Assembly (NCBI GenBank): GCA_021904315.1
Contig: CM038923.1
Coordinates: forward strand, 14,886,038-14,950,037
Length of the DNA stretch: 64,000 nt
From: Sphagnum magellanicum
Taxonomy: Eukaryota > Streptophyta > Sphagnopsida > Sphagnales > Sphagnaceae
Direction: 5' to 3'
Position numbers and translations under genes: made by a program. Positions 32,300 through 46,139 of this stretch are shown piece by piece. The notes under the pieces are model-generated. The model searched no databases. It had not been told where the DNA came from and saw only the letters and a program-made list of their open reading frames with translations. Numbering within the stretch: the stretch's first letter is position 1; each line of letters opens with the position of its first letter.

Positions 32300-35200
32300 G
32301 GAACCTTTGCAACTAAGTAATATGAGAAAAAGCTGGCTAATGTGAGTGTAAAAATCCATTGAGAAACTTTTTTAAAATAAAATAATGCAACAAAAAACCT
32401 CAGTGATCTCATGTTGTACAAGAGTTTCAGATGTTTTTTTGCTACTAAATTACCAAGCTCATCTGAAACATTTTCCATTTAGTTTCCACTAAGTAAGTGT
32501 CCATGGAAGCAGCTGAAAAATGAAAAAATTGTTGTCACCCTAGATAGGTACCATAGCCTAGGTTCAGTTCTTCATATGGACAAAACCAATAATTATTTTT
32601 AAAAAAAAGATTAATTTGTTTTTATAAAATTGAAGTTATTAAATTTTCTTGACTACTATGATATATTGTCATATGAAGAGTGAAAGTATTCAGATTGTAG
32701 CCTATGATAAAATTATGATGGTTTCAACACCTCATTTCCATATTTTCACAAATTTTCATTTTATTATTTTAAATAATATTTCATGATGAAATGAACCCTA
32801 AAGTAAAGCACTATGCAAGAGTAAAAATGTGGAGTAAAACTCAAGTGAATTATAAGATAAATTCTTACAACATGTGGGTACTCCCTATTGTTGTTGTTTT
32901 GATGCTACTTTTGTTGGCTTTGTCCGTGGGGAAGAGATTACGTATTGTTGTAGCATTTGGGCATAAGATTTTTGTCTCAAACTCGACCCAATGCATGAGT
33001 GACATGTAGAATATTGTGTGTGCATATCATGAATGAATGAGCATGTTTCATAAGGTAGAAGTGCATGCATCTAAGAAGGTCAAGATTCACTAAGGAAAGT
33101 GTTCAGTTTGAAGTTTGTACTTGCCATGGAGGGGGGGAAGTTGATAGAAAAGTCTCAACAATTGGATTCTTCACTTTTGCTTTTGCATTGGACCCACCTG
33201 AGAAGGAGAGAGCTAAGGTCGTGCAAGGTTTCTTTTTCCACCTCACACAATCAATTTTAAAAACGCCCCCCCAGAAAAAAAACCAAATAGATTTGGTTTT
33301 GCTTGTTAAAAGAAATATGAAGGAAAAAAAAACTCATAAAAAAAGAAGAAAAATGACTAATGTTACTAAATGAAGGTGAAGATGAACTAGCACTTAGGTT
33401 GACAAGTTTGCCTTCTTTAATGATGTTTCCTTGTAGAGACCTGATCTAATCTAACAATTGATTATTTATAATGTTAGAAGCTACCTAAGGAAAGTTAAAG
33501 CTTTAAGTTTTTATCATGGTATTATAGTCTAATAAAGATATGGACTTAAAGGGTTAGTTTTCAATTAAATCTTTAGAGCACATAAGTAAGTTACATAATT
33601 CTCACAAAACATTCATACACCATACAAAACATTTGAATAATACAAGAAATGAAACTTACATGTTTTTGAGTTAAAATCATTCATGCATTTAAAGTTTGAT
33701 TTTTATGTGAGCTTACATCCAATTGGGAGCTTATCAAATGCACTTTAAAAAAAATAAAAATGAGAATCACTCACCAAAAACATGTACATTTGTTTATTTT
33801 TAAAAACATTTCCATAGTCAAAATGACACATAAATTGATTGTGACATATGTTCATTACACAAAAATAATAATTTTCAAAGCTTAATATCAAATTAATAAC
33901 ATGAAATTATGAAAAGGAGAATGAGTCAAAAACTCCACACACAAATTTTTAAATACTTGAAGAATGAAATGAATGAATTGTCAATCCGACTTGTTTGCAT
34001 TCACTACACATGATCCTTCATTAACTTCAAGCCAATAATTTATGTTACATATCTTCTAAAACTATCATCCTTCTATGAGTGAATCATTAAATTATTTAAA
34101 ACTTATTTCTTAAGATATAATCAAGTTCCTAAGTTAAATTTCAATTATGCCTAATTCAAAATGATTAACTAAATAATTCATGAATCCAAGCCTAAATTTG
34201 TAATCAAAAGATGTTAAATGTAAAACACATAACTTGTATTATCTATTTCTCATACTTAGCAATCCTTTTACCCATAGACCATAATTTTATTACTCCTGAT
34301 TTTTACTCTTACTAACCCTTGTTGATGTTATAAGACCGATGTAAGTGTGATTCGCCCAAGGCTTAAATGAGGTGAGAAAGAATTATTTTGAGTATCATTA
34401 AACTTTGTGAAAAAAACATTTTCAAAACAAAATGCTATCAAGAGTCACTTCCAAGCTTCATTGAAGTTGGAAAGTTTAGATGTTTTGATACAAGTGCCAT
34501 TATGTTGCATAAAATTGGACAATATGGACCCCTCCTTTTTTGGGTGAAAATTTTCACCATTGCAAAATTTTGAAAGTATTCTATTGCAACTTCAATGACT
34601 TTTTCAAAAAAGAATTGTCAAATTTTTTTTGATTCAAAAAGTATTTTCAAATCAACAAACTTCAATACATGGTTTAAATAGGTAGCCAAAAACATATTAA
34701 AATGTTTTATTTTCTCTCCATTCATATTTTATTAATTGTCAAATTTGTTTACGGATGGATAATCACCACCTCAACTACATTGCAAAATTGGAAAAAAGAA
34801 CATTGATCGAAAGACGGTGTTTGAAGTCTGACATGAAAAGTTGAAGAATTCTTGTTTTAGATTAATTTTAAGAATTTCAAACTTTTCTTTCATTATTGTT
34901 GTTAATGATATGTTTTAGAGTTCACATTTTTGTGTGAAAGTTTTATCCTTTGGATTTATCCAAAATCTATGGCTTCAAAGCAATCTATGGAACAATATTA
35001 TTATGTTATTTTAAAATTATTATTATTATATTCCACAATTATTATTAATTCAAAGCAAACATTATTGAAACACCTTTTCAAAACTATCTCACTCCTCTCC
35101 TAATAACTACATTGCTGCTTTCCCCTATTCACTTACATGGACATGAAAATACACATGTTATCCAAATCAAATTATAATACATTCTCTTCAATTGTAGATG

Positions 35201-35580
35201 TTTAATTCATCTTTTTAATTAAAAAAAATTAAAATTTATAAATCATAAATAAAAATAATGGAAAGTAGGAGCTATTGCAAGTGGCATCATAAGATTTAAA
35301 TATTCTAAAAAATTATGAATTATATTTAATTAATTTTTAAAAAATTACATCATTTTCTTGTTGAGATCCCACATCTCTCAGCTTGTCACCTCCAGCAACA
35401 AACTACCTGGTGCATAAGAGCAGGAGCTTAAATCAGTCATGGAAGACCATGTCCTCAGAGTTCATGCCATTAGCCAAGGTCAAAAATAGGTCATAGAAAA
35501 CTATATAAATAAATAAATAAATAATAATAAAAGACAAGAAAGTGATGAATCTATTTGGGAATAGAAATTCTGCTCACCCA
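32300..35580. other. AT-rich noncoding stretch
   Basis: No coding motif or clear repeat seen. Several A or T runs; nothing that can be named. Confidence 0.5.
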
Positions 35581-35599
35581 ATGAGGAATTGCAGGATGC

Positions 35600-36190
35600 A
35601 TTGAATAGAACCTTATTTTGGTTGGTTCCAATGTATTCTCACAAAGTTCTCACTCTGTTCTCATCAAGTTCCCAATGAGTTCCCCCAAGCTGTTCCAGAA
35701 ATTCCCAATGTGTTCTTACATGTTCGCAATAGCACCTCACTCTTTGGTCCCATGTCTTTGCCTACATGGTTGGCTCAATATTGGAACTTATATGTTGCTG
35801 ATGTTTGGACTAAGCTTTGGACTAACGGTAGAAACTAAGTTTTAGAACTTTTTTGGTGATGGGCCAATCAAAGAGGCTCGTTGCAAAAATGATTTTCAAC
35901 TAAAAGCATACTCATATTAATTAGTTCTTGAGACCCCCAAAGTTCAATTTTTTCTTTTCTTTTCTTTTCTTTTCTTTTGTGTGATGGGCATCTTTGATTG
36001 GCCTGTCACCAAAAAAATTATCAAGCTTTGGATAGTCCTAAAATAGAGATATGTTGTAATATCTCTTCCTTTGGGGCTGGTTATAAAGGTTCGGAAAGTA
36101 TAACCAATTGACAACTTGATGAGAACACAGTGAAAATGTCATGGGAACACATTGGGAACAACAAAATTCCAATAACCCCTCCCCAAAAGA
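35600..36190. repeat. Inverted-repeat block, foldback-like
   Basis: TTTTTTGGTGATGGGCCAATCAAAGA near 35848 (in two pieces) is mirrored by TCTTTGATTGGCCTGTCACC near 35990, and TTCCCAATGTGTTC near 35702 by GAACACATTGGGAA near 36146. A (TTTTC)n tract lies between at 35950-35979. Related pieces occur at 32060-32260 (TTCCCAATGTGTTCCCACAT, GATGAACCAA). Probably a non-autonomous DNA transposon with long inverted ends. Confidence 0.45.
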
Positions 36191-36334
36191 AAAGAAAAGC
36201 CTAGGTCACACAATGTGATGCTTCACCTCATCAGGTGCAAGAAACTTTTTTGTGTACCCTCCCCCCATCTACAAATTACATGCAAGTTGAACCATGACAA
36301 AACAATATGGGATAAAAAAAATGAGGTGCTATTG

Positions 36335-36560
36335 GGAATGTCTCAGGGAACGCTCTGAGAACTCGATGCAATCACCTTGGGAACACATTGGGAACAAACA
36401 AACAAGAAATCCCCCCCCCCCCCTCCCTTGAAATCCAAATAATTTTTTTTTAACCCCTTGTGTGCCTTTTCATTGGTTGCATGAAATTTCTATTTTTCAA
36501 AAGGAGTTCGCCACCATTTTCAACATGGACTAATACCCCCATTTATAAATTCAAAGTACT
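36335..36560 (+). repeat. Dispersed repeat family, copy 2, with a C run
   Basis: GGGAACACATTGGGAACAAA at about 36380 leads to a run of 13 C (36411-36423), then GGTTGCATGAAATTTCTATT and CGCCACCATTTTCAACATGG. The same order is found at 46140-46380. Confidence 0.6.
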
Positions 36561-36785
36561 TGTATAATATGGATCAAACTAACTATCCCACTATAGTTGT
36601 AACTATGCATCACCACTAAAGCAAGAGAGCCCTTGCTCATTTCCTTATGGCTTCTAAATCTTAGATTCCATTCATGGATATTGCTATTAGTGCTTAATAT
36701 AGTATAGTATCATGAGAGAGGAAGAGGGAGAGAGAGAAAGAGAAAGAGTAAACTAAAGGTAGAGAGTGGAGAAACAAAGATAGGA

Positions 36786-36810
36786 CAATATACTATATAT
36801 ATATATAGGG
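36786..36810 (+). promoter_or_regulatory. Possible TATA region upstream of the ERF gene
   Basis: TATACTATATATATATATAG, then GGGG. It lies about 1 kb upstream of the ERF start codon, and 36722-36760 is GA-rich. It could be a core promoter with a long leader or just a microsatellite. Confidence 0.2.
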
Positions 36811-37676
36811 GGCAAGTTCCTATTACATTCAGAATTGTAAACTTCTCAAGATCTTTCGTGCAAAGAATTTCCTATGCAATTGCTTCACAAACTGAGTGAT
36901 TGGGTAGAAAGAAGATTGTAACCCAAGGTTAAGTAAACTAAACATAGTAGGAGGAAGGGTAGTACATTTTAGCTTTCTCAAGTCTTTCTTGTTGTTTTGT
37001 TTATGTGTGGGGGTGAAAAAGAGAGTGATGTGATCTTATGTAATTTCCCACACGAAGTTTCCTGTCCAATTAGTTGAAATTACATGCTACACCCAATTAC
37101 ATCTCCTTTTTAAAAATTTGCCCTAAAATGTTGGGAATTCTCTTTATGCCCATCTATCTCTCCACCCCCCTTATTTATCCCCACTCTCCATCTTTTGAAT
37201 TCATTGCCGATAGGGCTACACCATAACTTGTCCATTGCATCCCAAAGAGAGATATAGAGAGTTGAGAAGAGTGGCAAAATTGGGCAAAGAAAGATTGAGA
37301 AGAGAGGGAGAAAGAGAGTTGCAAAATTGGGCATTTGCATTGTTGATTGATGTTGAGAGAGGGTTTTTTGGCATATTTGTGTGAGTTGAGTAAGTGGGGG
37401 CAACAAAATGGTGTGCTTGATGGAAGTGGGTCTAAAGAGGCAAGCGGGGAAGTGAAGAAGAGAACCCACAAAAAAATCCATTGGCAAAAGGTAAGGAAAA
37501 AAAATGGCAAGGAAATGAAAGGGTAAGTAGTCAACAGTTTTGAAGAGTGCACCTTTTGTTTGGAGAAGAAAAGAGTCATAGATTGATTGCAAGTCTAGAA
37601 TGAATGAGTCCAGCTTTTGAGAGCTGTGGCCAACAAGGCTTTGTTGGTTGTTTTCAAGAGAAGAATTGGGGAATTG

Positions 37677-37841
37677 GGTAGAAGGAAGAGTTGGGGAATT
37701 GGGTGAAAGAGTTGTGTATTTGGGTAGTGAGGAGGAGGAGGAGAAGAATTGAGGAGGGGAAGAAAGGGAGGAAGAACAACAAGAAGTAGAGTTGAGATTG
37801 ATTAGGAGGAGCATCATAGGTGGGGGGGAGAGAGAGAGATC
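37677..37841 (+). promoter_or_regulatory. Purine-rich leader of the ERF gene
   Basis: A long GA-rich stretch (repeated GAAG, GGAG, then AGAGAGAGA at 37829-37838) runs right up to the ATG at 37842. GA-rich 5' leaders are common in plant transcription-factor genes. It also creates long antisense open frames that are not genes. Confidence 0.4.
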
Positions 37842-39998
37842 ATGAATTTTGACACATTTGGGTTCAGGAGGAGATCAAGCTCACAGAATGGCAGGCAGAA
37901 TTGGGCAGACCAGATGTGGGAGAGCTATAAAGAGCAAGAGGAATTTGGCAACAATGTGTTGAAACAATTCCAAAACCATCTCTCCAAAATCCCACTTCCT
38001 GTACCAGATGATGCACTTGCACCAGCAGCGGCCAGCAGGACTGGAGCAGCAGCAGAAGCTCCTCCGGTAACAAGCCGGAGTTTTGGTTCCACTGTTGGGA
38101 TTGGCAACCAAATGGTGATCAGGGAGGAGACTTCATGGGAAAGGAATCCATTCACAGAAGTGAGAACCAATTCTGACGAGGACAAGCTTTTGTTGAATGA
38201 TATTTTGCCTCCTGGTAATGGACATCAGATAAAAGCTTGGATGTTTGCAAAGAAAGTGAGGGACTCACTGGTCTCCAGCTTTGCTAAAAGCTTCAGAGGG
38301 AAGGTTGAACAAGCACTGGAGACAAGCTGTTTGCAACAACAACGACAACAAGCTGCTGGATCCAACAGTAAGCAACAGCAGCCAAGCCCTCGATTCACCA
38401 ACTCACAGATTGGAGTAGAAGGAGCTGCTTCTTCACCAATTACTTATGTACCAAAGCTGCTTCCAGGGCAAGAGTCATGTTGGGAAGATGATCAGTTCCT
38501 CACAGACTGGTCTTACAAGGACGAGGTTGAAATTTCAACCAGCTTGAGAAAGCTGATGGAAGAAGAAGAAGAAAAAAAAGAAGGATCTGCTGCAGATGCT
38601 AAGCCAGAGCCCATCCAAACTCACAGTTGCACAGAAGTTCAGAATCAGCTCCCTCTCAACGAGAATGACTCCGAGGAGACAATTCTAGTGGGTATGTTGA
38701 AAGTGGCCGCCACCACTGAAGTACCTCAGGCTCTTGTGTCTTCTGCTCATATTGTTCCAGCTCCTGTCCAGCAGCAGCAGTCCACGAAGCTCCTGGAGCC
38801 CAAAGCTCCTGTGGCAATTCGATCTATATCTCGCAGGTGCTCTGCTTTCCCTGAAGCTACAGCTATGAGTTTCATGTCGAAGCATCGAGCTGTGCATCCT
38901 TTTCTCCAGCCATCAATGATCAGCAATTGGCCTGGGATTGATCCGCAGCAGCAACAACAGAAGCTCCAATTAGCTCAGAAGCAAAACCAAAAGATGGAGT
39001 TGAAGGGGCTCCATGAACACATCAAATCCGCAAACAAGGTGCCGGAGCCAGTACAGCTTGAGCAGCAAAAACTGGATGTGGATCATCACACAGGTCATGT
39101 TGTGGGAGGAGGAGCCATAGCTGCAAATCAACCACAGAAGGTAAAACGCTGTGCTCCTCAGCAGCAGCAGCCGCACTACAGAGGTGTGAGACGAAGGCCA
39201 TGGGGGAAGTTTGCAGCTGAGATTCGAGATTCAGCTCGCCAAGGTGCAAGAGTATGGCTGGGGACATTTGATACTGCTGAGGAAGCAGCTGAAGCTTATG
39301 ATGCAGCAGCATTCAAAATGCGAGGTTGTCGAGCTCTTCTCAATTTCCCTCTCAGGGCAAGCTCCCTTGCTCAAGCCTCTTCTAGTCCAACTCCAAATGA
39401 CAACAACAACAACAACAACAACACAACTAGCTCAGGTCAAGCAAGCACAATCAAGTCCGAGTGCAGCACAAATATTTCAACCCCAACAACAAAACTTGAA
39501 TCCGGACCAACTCTTGCTACCTACAAAACACCAACAATTGCTAAATCTGTACAAGGGGGGGATCAAATGGTGGCTACAAATTCAAAGGAGCTTAATGGTG
39601 ATGAACTTCTTGATCTGCTGCACCAATCAAGAAGTGATGCAACCACACCAAAAAAGAGATCAAGGGATCAGCCGAGTAATAATGGAACCGGTCTATCATC
39701 ATTGGAATTAGACTGTCTTGAACTCGAACCTTTGCCTTGCAAGAAGAAGATGATGACAAGCAATAGCTGCATGGAGATCAGCAATGAATTCGACTTATCA
39801 AAGATGGAGACAATTAATGAGATACTAGAGTTGCAAGATCTGGGTGCAGAGTATTTGGAGCAGCTGTTGATGTCAAGTAGCTGTTGTGAGCCTGAAATTG
39901 AGATGTCAGACGTTGATCTCCTCTCTGCAATCACAAATCCTAGTATCGCAAACTGTAACGTAGACAACTTTGAAATCTTTCCTGATCTCTTACCATGA
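37842..39998 (+). CDS. AP2/ERF-domain transcription factor, 718 aa
   Basis: An uninterrupted single-exon ORF, ATG at 37842 after a GA-rich leader, TGA at 39996-39998. The AP2/ERF DNA-binding domain is at about residues 445-504: [20 protein letters not shown], then [20 protein letters not shown] and RALLNFPL. The Ala and Asp in the AAEIRD segment are the ERF-type signature (GCC-box binding), as opposed to the DREB Val/Glu pair. It acts in the nucleus on stress, hormone or developmental genes. The rest is low-complexity: poly-Gln patches (about 165-180, 305-312, 368-376 and 436-443), an Asn run after the domain (about 520-527), a basic stretch PKKRSRDQ (about 605-612; possible nuclear signal), and an acidic, hydrophobic C-terminus ([29 protein letters not shown]) that looks like an activation domain. 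Most ERFs are 150-400 aa, so this one is unusually long because of its N-terminal 440 residues. It is the only convincing intact host gene here. Confidence 0.93.
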   Translation: MNFDTFGFRRRSSSQNGRQNWADQMWESYKEQEEFGNNVLKQFQNHLSKIPLPVPDDALAPAAASRTGAAAEAPPVTSRSFGSTVGIGNQMVIREETSWERNPFTEVRTNSDEDKLLLNDILPPGNGHQIKAWMFAKKVRDSLVSSFAKSFRGKVEQALETSCLQQQRQQAAGSNSKQQQPSPRFTNSQIGVEGAASSPITYVPKLLPGQESCWEDDQFLTDWSYKDEVEISTSLRKLMEEEEEKKEGSAADAKPEPIQTHSCTEVQNQLPLNENDSEETILVGMLKVAATTEVPQALVSSAHIVPAPVQQQQSTKLLEPKAPVAIRSISRRCSAFPEATAMSFMSKHRAVHPFLQPSMISNWPGIDPQQQQQKLQLAQKQNQKMELKGLHEHIKSANKVPEPVQLEQQKLDVDHHTGHVVGGGAIAANQPQKVKRCAPQQQQPHYRGVRRRPWGKFAAEIRDSARQGARVWLGTFDTAEEAAEAYDAAAFKMRGCRALLNFPLRASSLAQASSSPTPNDNNNNNNNTTSSGQASTIKSECSTNISTPTTKLESGPTLATYKTPTIAKSVQGGDQMVATNSKELNGDELLDLLHQSRSDATTPKKRSRDQPSNNGTGLSSLELDCLELEPLPCKKKMMTSNSCMEISNEFDLSKMETINEILELQDLGAEYLEQLLMSSSCCEPEIEMSDVDLLSAITNPSIANCNVDNFEIFPDLLP

Positions 39999-42900
39999 AT
40001 CTAGTAGTATTAAGCAAATTATTACTGCAGATCAACATGGTCGTTTGTACACCCAATGATTTTTTTGATGCTACTGGTTCCATCTTTCCACCAAAGCTTG
40101 GAAAGAGAATTTGAGCTTTGCAACTGAGCTTTTTCCAGCTTTCTCTGCAAGTGATTCTTCTCAGGAAACTTTTTCCTTGTAGCTCATGGGTACAGTAGTG
40201 ATCTCTTGTGGGTGGATTCATATTTGAACTTGGCAAGTCAGTGTTTCATCAACTCATGGGTGTACTGTTTTGCCTGCTATTTGATAAGAGATGAGCAGAT
40301 CTGCAGCAAGTTCTCAAGCTTAACATTGCTGACTAGCAACATGCCAGATTTCAAACTTAGTTCCTGCGTGTATCACTATTTTATTTGGGTCAGTTTTTGA
40401 TAGAGATGCTACAATACTTTGCTTGAGGCTGATATATTATCAGCAGCAGCATCAGTGATCAGCTTGAGGAAGGGTACAGCTTTTGTGCTCTGCCAAGCTG
40501 TTTGTGGCAGAATACAGAGACAATCAACCCATAGTATATTGGTTTGTTGTGGACACAAATTTCTGATCTTAATGAGAAAATCCCATGTTCTTTTATGCAA
40601 GCAGTCTGGGTCCAATTGTACAGATTTGTGTGGTAGAATCAAGGACTGGAATTCTAGATCTGGAAGAAACTGTTCTGGTTTTCTTCTCTCCAGGTTTTTG
40701 TTTCAAATTGGTGTTGTTGAGGAGGAGGCTATGATCACACTTCAAGATACTGGACGCCAGTGAGGCCATGTTGCTTGTTCATATTTGATTATGTTTTCCT
40801 CTAAGAAGTTGGAGAGCATTTTTTGACCATTTGGACTAGAGCCTGCCCCAGTGCATCAAGTGAACCATCCCAGTGATGGGTGAATCTTGTAGTTATCCAA
40901 GTTCTTTCAACTCAAAGGAAAAACAGATTAAGTTTTAATTGAGTGGGTGAAAGGTTAGGCAAAAAACACATGCACCCAATGCATGGAAACATACCATAGC
41001 ACTCTTATGATTGATTATTCACATATAGAGGGCTTAAGTTTCTCTTTTGAACAGACTTGCATTGTAGATGTATAATGCTTTAGATTTGGTTTGTAGGCTG
41101 TAACTACATACCTTATTTGCTTCTTTTCATTCTTCTTTGGTGTAGTGATGCTAGTGGAGGAGCAAGGTTCTTCTCTTAGATTTTTTGAGAGTAGTTGTGA
41201 GCAGGATGGGTTGGTTATCCAGCTTGTGTTTTGTGTGGTGGACACCCCATTTAATTGTTGTGGAGGTGGTGGACATGGCATCACTTGCACTTCACAAGTC
41301 ATAATTCCACATTGAATGGGTTCAATCCTTGGTGGGCATGGGATACTTTGCTCTACCACATTGCTTTCTTTGTTTCTTCATGATTTGGTTTTATAACTTC
41401 TCAAAATGGGTGTTCCAAACTTTTGAGGTCAATTTTGTTTAGTAGTAGAATCTTTCTCACCAAGGACAACTTTTTAGGTTGAGCCTTTGTAGTCTATAGA
41501 TGCAGGGCTCCTATTTGCATGCAATCTAACATAATCTAATAGTGGCATTTGGGTGTTGTCATTCTTGAAGCTTTATTTGGTGTTGTAGAAAAACTGGGAC
41601 ATAGGAAAAGGAGAACAAAATTCACAGTGCCAAAGTCGCTTGGTCAAGCTTAAAACCCATTAGTGTGATTCAAATATACTTGAATCCATTCCCAAGTTAC
41701 ATGTAGCCTTTTGTGGCAATTGAAGCAAAGATGCCTTAGACAAGAAGATTATTTGTGTCTTGTGGGGGCAAGACTTTCACAACATGTTCTCTTTTTAACC
41801 TCAAGGTAAACCTTAATATATAAGCCTTACAAAGAAAGAAAAGACATCAATTACAACTGCAATTAATTGAATACACATGTCCTTAGTAAAGGAAGGAGAA
41901 CATGGCTTATATTTGCAATTGAAGATGTGAAAAGAAAACCCAAGAAAAGATTGCATTGAAGACATGAGTGTTGAATTCAAACTTCGGTTTTGAAAAGTTT
42001 GTACACACTAAAACAGTAAAAGGGAGGAGGGGTGGAAAAAAACAGGTTTTTAGACATAGTCAACATTGTTTTGAATAAATAGCTTACAAAGCAATGTTGG
42101 GTTAGTGCAAGGGTGGATGAGCTTTGTCAATCAAAGGAAGGGAAGGTATGAAAAAAGATGATTTCTTTGACAAGATCTTCATAAAACCTTATGTGTGTTG
42201 GTTGGAGATACCATTTTGAATAATATTATAACCTCTTTAATAACTGGGGGGGATAAGTGGGAATTACTTTAAGTGAAGTCAGCAAGAGCAACATGATGTT
42301 CAAATTGCATTTAAAATCATTTTTGGCAACCTTTGTTAAGGATTTTATTTTATGTTTTTTGTGGTTAAAGTGATTGCATTCTAATAACAGTCCATTGATT
42401 GAAATGTGATGTTGTTGTTAAAACTTATTTATGTTGGTGTGTGATGGTGAAGAACGAGAAACCAAAATATACCAATTAAACTTTATACACATAGGGATTT
42501 GTTGTCATGGATTACATCGACTAACCCATACACCTCATTGTTTATAGACATTTTTTAAAAAGTCAAAATGGTATTTCATATGAAAATTTGTTATTTGCAA
42601 TTTTGATGAAATTCATCCATCTTTTAGTTCATTTTTCATCCATAATTAATGGAGTTCACAATTTAATTTTCATACATAAGATATATATTAAGAAATTAAA
42701 ATTTTCTTAAATTTTTTGTTTGGACATTGGGATTTTGAAAAGGTTACATGGAAGCTACCATGGCTTAACTTCCAAATAGTTCTAAATATATGTAGTATGG
42801 CAACACATTATCTTAAATCTAATGAATGCAAGTTTGAAATACAACCTTGCAACATAGTCACGTGCACCTTCATGTCCCTATTTTTGTTTGTCAAAATTTA

Positions 42901-43919
42901 TGATAGATCATTTTTAGACATACATTTTGCACACTAGGATCCTTGTTTTTGTGCATGGTTGATATAATGTTGAACCATGTCATGTTTACTTCAATATAAT
43001 TCATATGCCTTTAATATACTGCTAACAATTTTAAATATTTCCTATCATAATTACGTGCATTGTTGTTATTTTGAAATCATGTTTGTTTCCACATAGGAAA
43101 CAACTAGTTCCATGGAAAACATATAATTGTTATTAGACATATGTGCAAGACAAAATCAATCCTTTGATGAATCCATTGCACATTTGCAAAGTAGTGGAAT
43201 CCCTCAAGCATTGCAAAGTGGTACCATGACATAATCTCATATAGAAATGTCATTTTATGAATTTTTCATACAAGTTTCATAAGACATGTCTAGATTTTAG
43301 ATTTTTTATGAATCAAATGTTCACAATCATCAAACTCCATCATTATTTAAATGACTTTGCCCAAGTTGCATTCATTGGTATATATATTTTTTAAATCATG
43401 ACTTTGGTATGATTTGCATTATTCTTGGAATGTCACTTCTTGGGTTTGAATGAATGATTTCAAAAACATATTTGTTGGATTTAATGCCACAATTGAAAAT
43501 TAAGGAAATGATAGGACATTAACCATGAAATGTTGATATTTTCTTAAGGATCATGCTCAAGGTCCATGCACATTTATATGCTTATGCATTTGGTGTGTAA
43601 CATTTCTTGGGATAAAGTCAAACTTATTGTGGTACCTATTGTTACTTCTATTAATTAATTAGTTAAGGGGTGCACTTAACAAATAAAATCAAAGAAATTA
43701 CTTTTATTGACCCATCACCAATTTTTTTGACCCATTCACTAGTACAAAAATAAGGTCCAATTCATTAACCTAAATAATTATGAGACCTTAGAAATAAAAT
43801 ATGTTCATCCAATTGTAAACATTTCACTTTACCTAAAGTTATGTCATTATAGAATCACTATGTAATCATCATGTTTCATTACTAATTAGCATAATTCACT
43901 AATAATTAAAGTAATTCAC
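39999..43919. other. 3' flank of the ERF gene and noncoding DNA
   Basis: 39999 to about 40800 is less AT-rich and may include the ERF 3' untranslated region; no clear poly(A) signal could be picked. Beyond that there are only short open frames and AT-rich DNA. Confidence 0.45.
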
Positions 43920-45640
43920 TATAGTTAAATATGTTTATTTTTATTTTATCACTTTAAAATACCCTACGTTATTATATTTCAAACTATTTTAAATTAATAT
44001 ACTGGCTTATGTTATTTTAAATTATTTATCTTTTGTTCACTTCTATAAAATATGGGAATAGTTCATTAATCCTTATTCATTGAACTAGCAAATTCATTGC
44101 ATCTCCATTACACCTATTCATTGTGACCAATGAATTCATTCAAGATCCAATGAAATCATTTGGCATACAAAGACACTTTTTGTTGTAATGGTTATTTCAA
44201 AATATTTGTATCAATTTCACTTTGGGCTATCCTTGATTATTTTAAACTATTATTACCTAAGTTATTGTACCTTAAGTTATTTTTTAATTATTTTAATTTA
44301 TTCCACCATTACCTATTTATTATTATTATATGTTATTTCACTTTAGGCTATTTTTAATTGTTAATATTTATTTTAGATTAATCCATTATAAGTTATTTTA
44401 ATTTATTCCATTGTATTTTATTTTAAGCTATTTGCTTTAAACTTTTCTTGGTACCTAAAGTTATTTAAAATTATTCCATTTTATATTATTTTACCCAAAG
44501 TTATTATAGGTTTTTTTTTTTCTATGTTATTTTAAATTATATCTTAAAATAACCTAAAATTATAACCTAAAACAACTTAAGGTTATAAAATTTATAATAG
44601 CTTAGGGTATAATACCTTATAATAGTTTGGAATAACATATAATAAATTAGGAAAAAATAACCTAAAATATTTTTAAATAACCTATAGTGAAATAATTTGG
44701 AAAAATAAATAATTACCTAAATAGCCTAAAGTGGAATACCTTAAAATAATCAATAATAGCTTATAATAAAATAACCTAGAATAATTTAAGGTGGAATAAA
44801 CCAAAATAATGAATAATAACTTAAGGTATAATAATAAAAAATAACCTAGGGTAGAATAGTTGAAAAGAACCTCAAATTGAATTTTAACTGAAAATAACTT
44901 TAGATGGATTGGAATAACCTAAAATAGCCAAAAATGGCCTATGATATAATAGACTAAAATTACATAGGGCCGATTAACTTAGAATAATCAAATAACCTAG
45001 GTTAGAATAATTAAAAATATCCTAAGGGGGAATAACCAAAAATAACTAAAAATAACCCAAGGTATAATAACCTAAGGTGGGATAACATAGATTAAGCAAA
45101 AATAATTAAGGGTATAATATTTTAAAATAGTGTAGGATGGAATAACCTAGAATAATTAAAAATAACATTGGGTAAAATTGTTAAAAATAACCAAAAATAA
45201 TCTAAAATAACATAGGGTTGAATAGCCTATGATAACCTAAGGTAAAATAACCTAAAACAATTGAAATTAGCATAATGTGAAATAATCTAGAATAACCAAG
45301 AATAAATTTGGGTGAAATAACTTAAATAACCAAGAACCGAAATCAAAATAACCAAATATAATTTAAGGCATAATAAGCTAAAATAACCTATAACGACATA
45401 GGCTACAATAACCTATAATAGCCAAATGTGGAATATTCAATAATAGCCCAAAATAACTTAAAATAACCTAAGGTAAAATAGTTGAAAATAACTTTAAATA
45501 ATTTAGGATTAGTTTGAAATCTTAATTTATGGTAGCCTAAAAATAGCTTAAAGTAATCTACACTAGTTTAAGAATTATTTAAAATAGCTTACATTAATTT
45601 AGGAATAACCTAAAAACCTAATATATGGTAACCTACACAT
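43920..45640. repeat. Degenerate low-complexity array that switches strand near 44520
   Basis: From about 44530 to 45640 the plus strand is built of variants of AATAACCTAAAATAACC, interspersed with GGTRKAATAACC. From about 43930 to 44510 the same motif runs on the other strand (TTATTTTAAATTATT, TAAGTTATTTTA, TAGGCTATTTTT). The two halves form a loose, large inverted repeat with a T run (44510-44521) at the switch. No ORF of interest. Confidence 0.75.
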
Positions 45641-46139
45641 AGGTTAGGAAAAAAATGTGGATAATAATATGTGATGACCAATCATTTCACTTGTTTAAAT
45701 AGTGGTCCAATAATTAAAGGCTTGCTCTTTAAACATGGAGATGAAAAGTTCAAATATTTACATTTACACCCTAAATTGGTGGGCTATGTGTGGCTTGTTT
45801 AGATTCACTAGTTAGCTTATACTAGATTTTTAGCTTAGTTTAACATAATTATGGATTTAAGTGGTTAGTTTAATGAAATAATTATTAATTAATTTGTTTG
45901 ATTATTAATGAATTCCCTTGTCTATACTAATTGTTTGTTATGTTTTAAGGTGTTGACCATTTTTGCCATGGTAAATTTGTTCAAATTCACTCAAAATCTA
46001 ATGAAATATAAAGTGGACTAGGACACATATTGGTGTAATGATCGAATACTCCCCAATAGAGAAGCACAAAGGTGTTCCCCTTTGGCCCACCTTTATAATC
46101 TATATGTATAAATTCAACTTTGGTCAAAGCGTATGGGAT

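Noticed and set aside
31090-33373. Several small open frames
   Set aside because: Short, low-complexity, microsatellite-containing, no family motif and no coding-like composition.
37110-37817. Long minus-strand open frame (235 codons) upstream of the ERF gene
   Set aside because: It is the antisense of the GA-rich leader and gives a Ser/Pro/Leu low-complexity product without any domain.
39211-39711. Second plus-strand frame inside the ERF gene
   Set aside because: It overlaps the AP2 domain in another frame and has no recognisable motif; the main frame explains the codon pattern.
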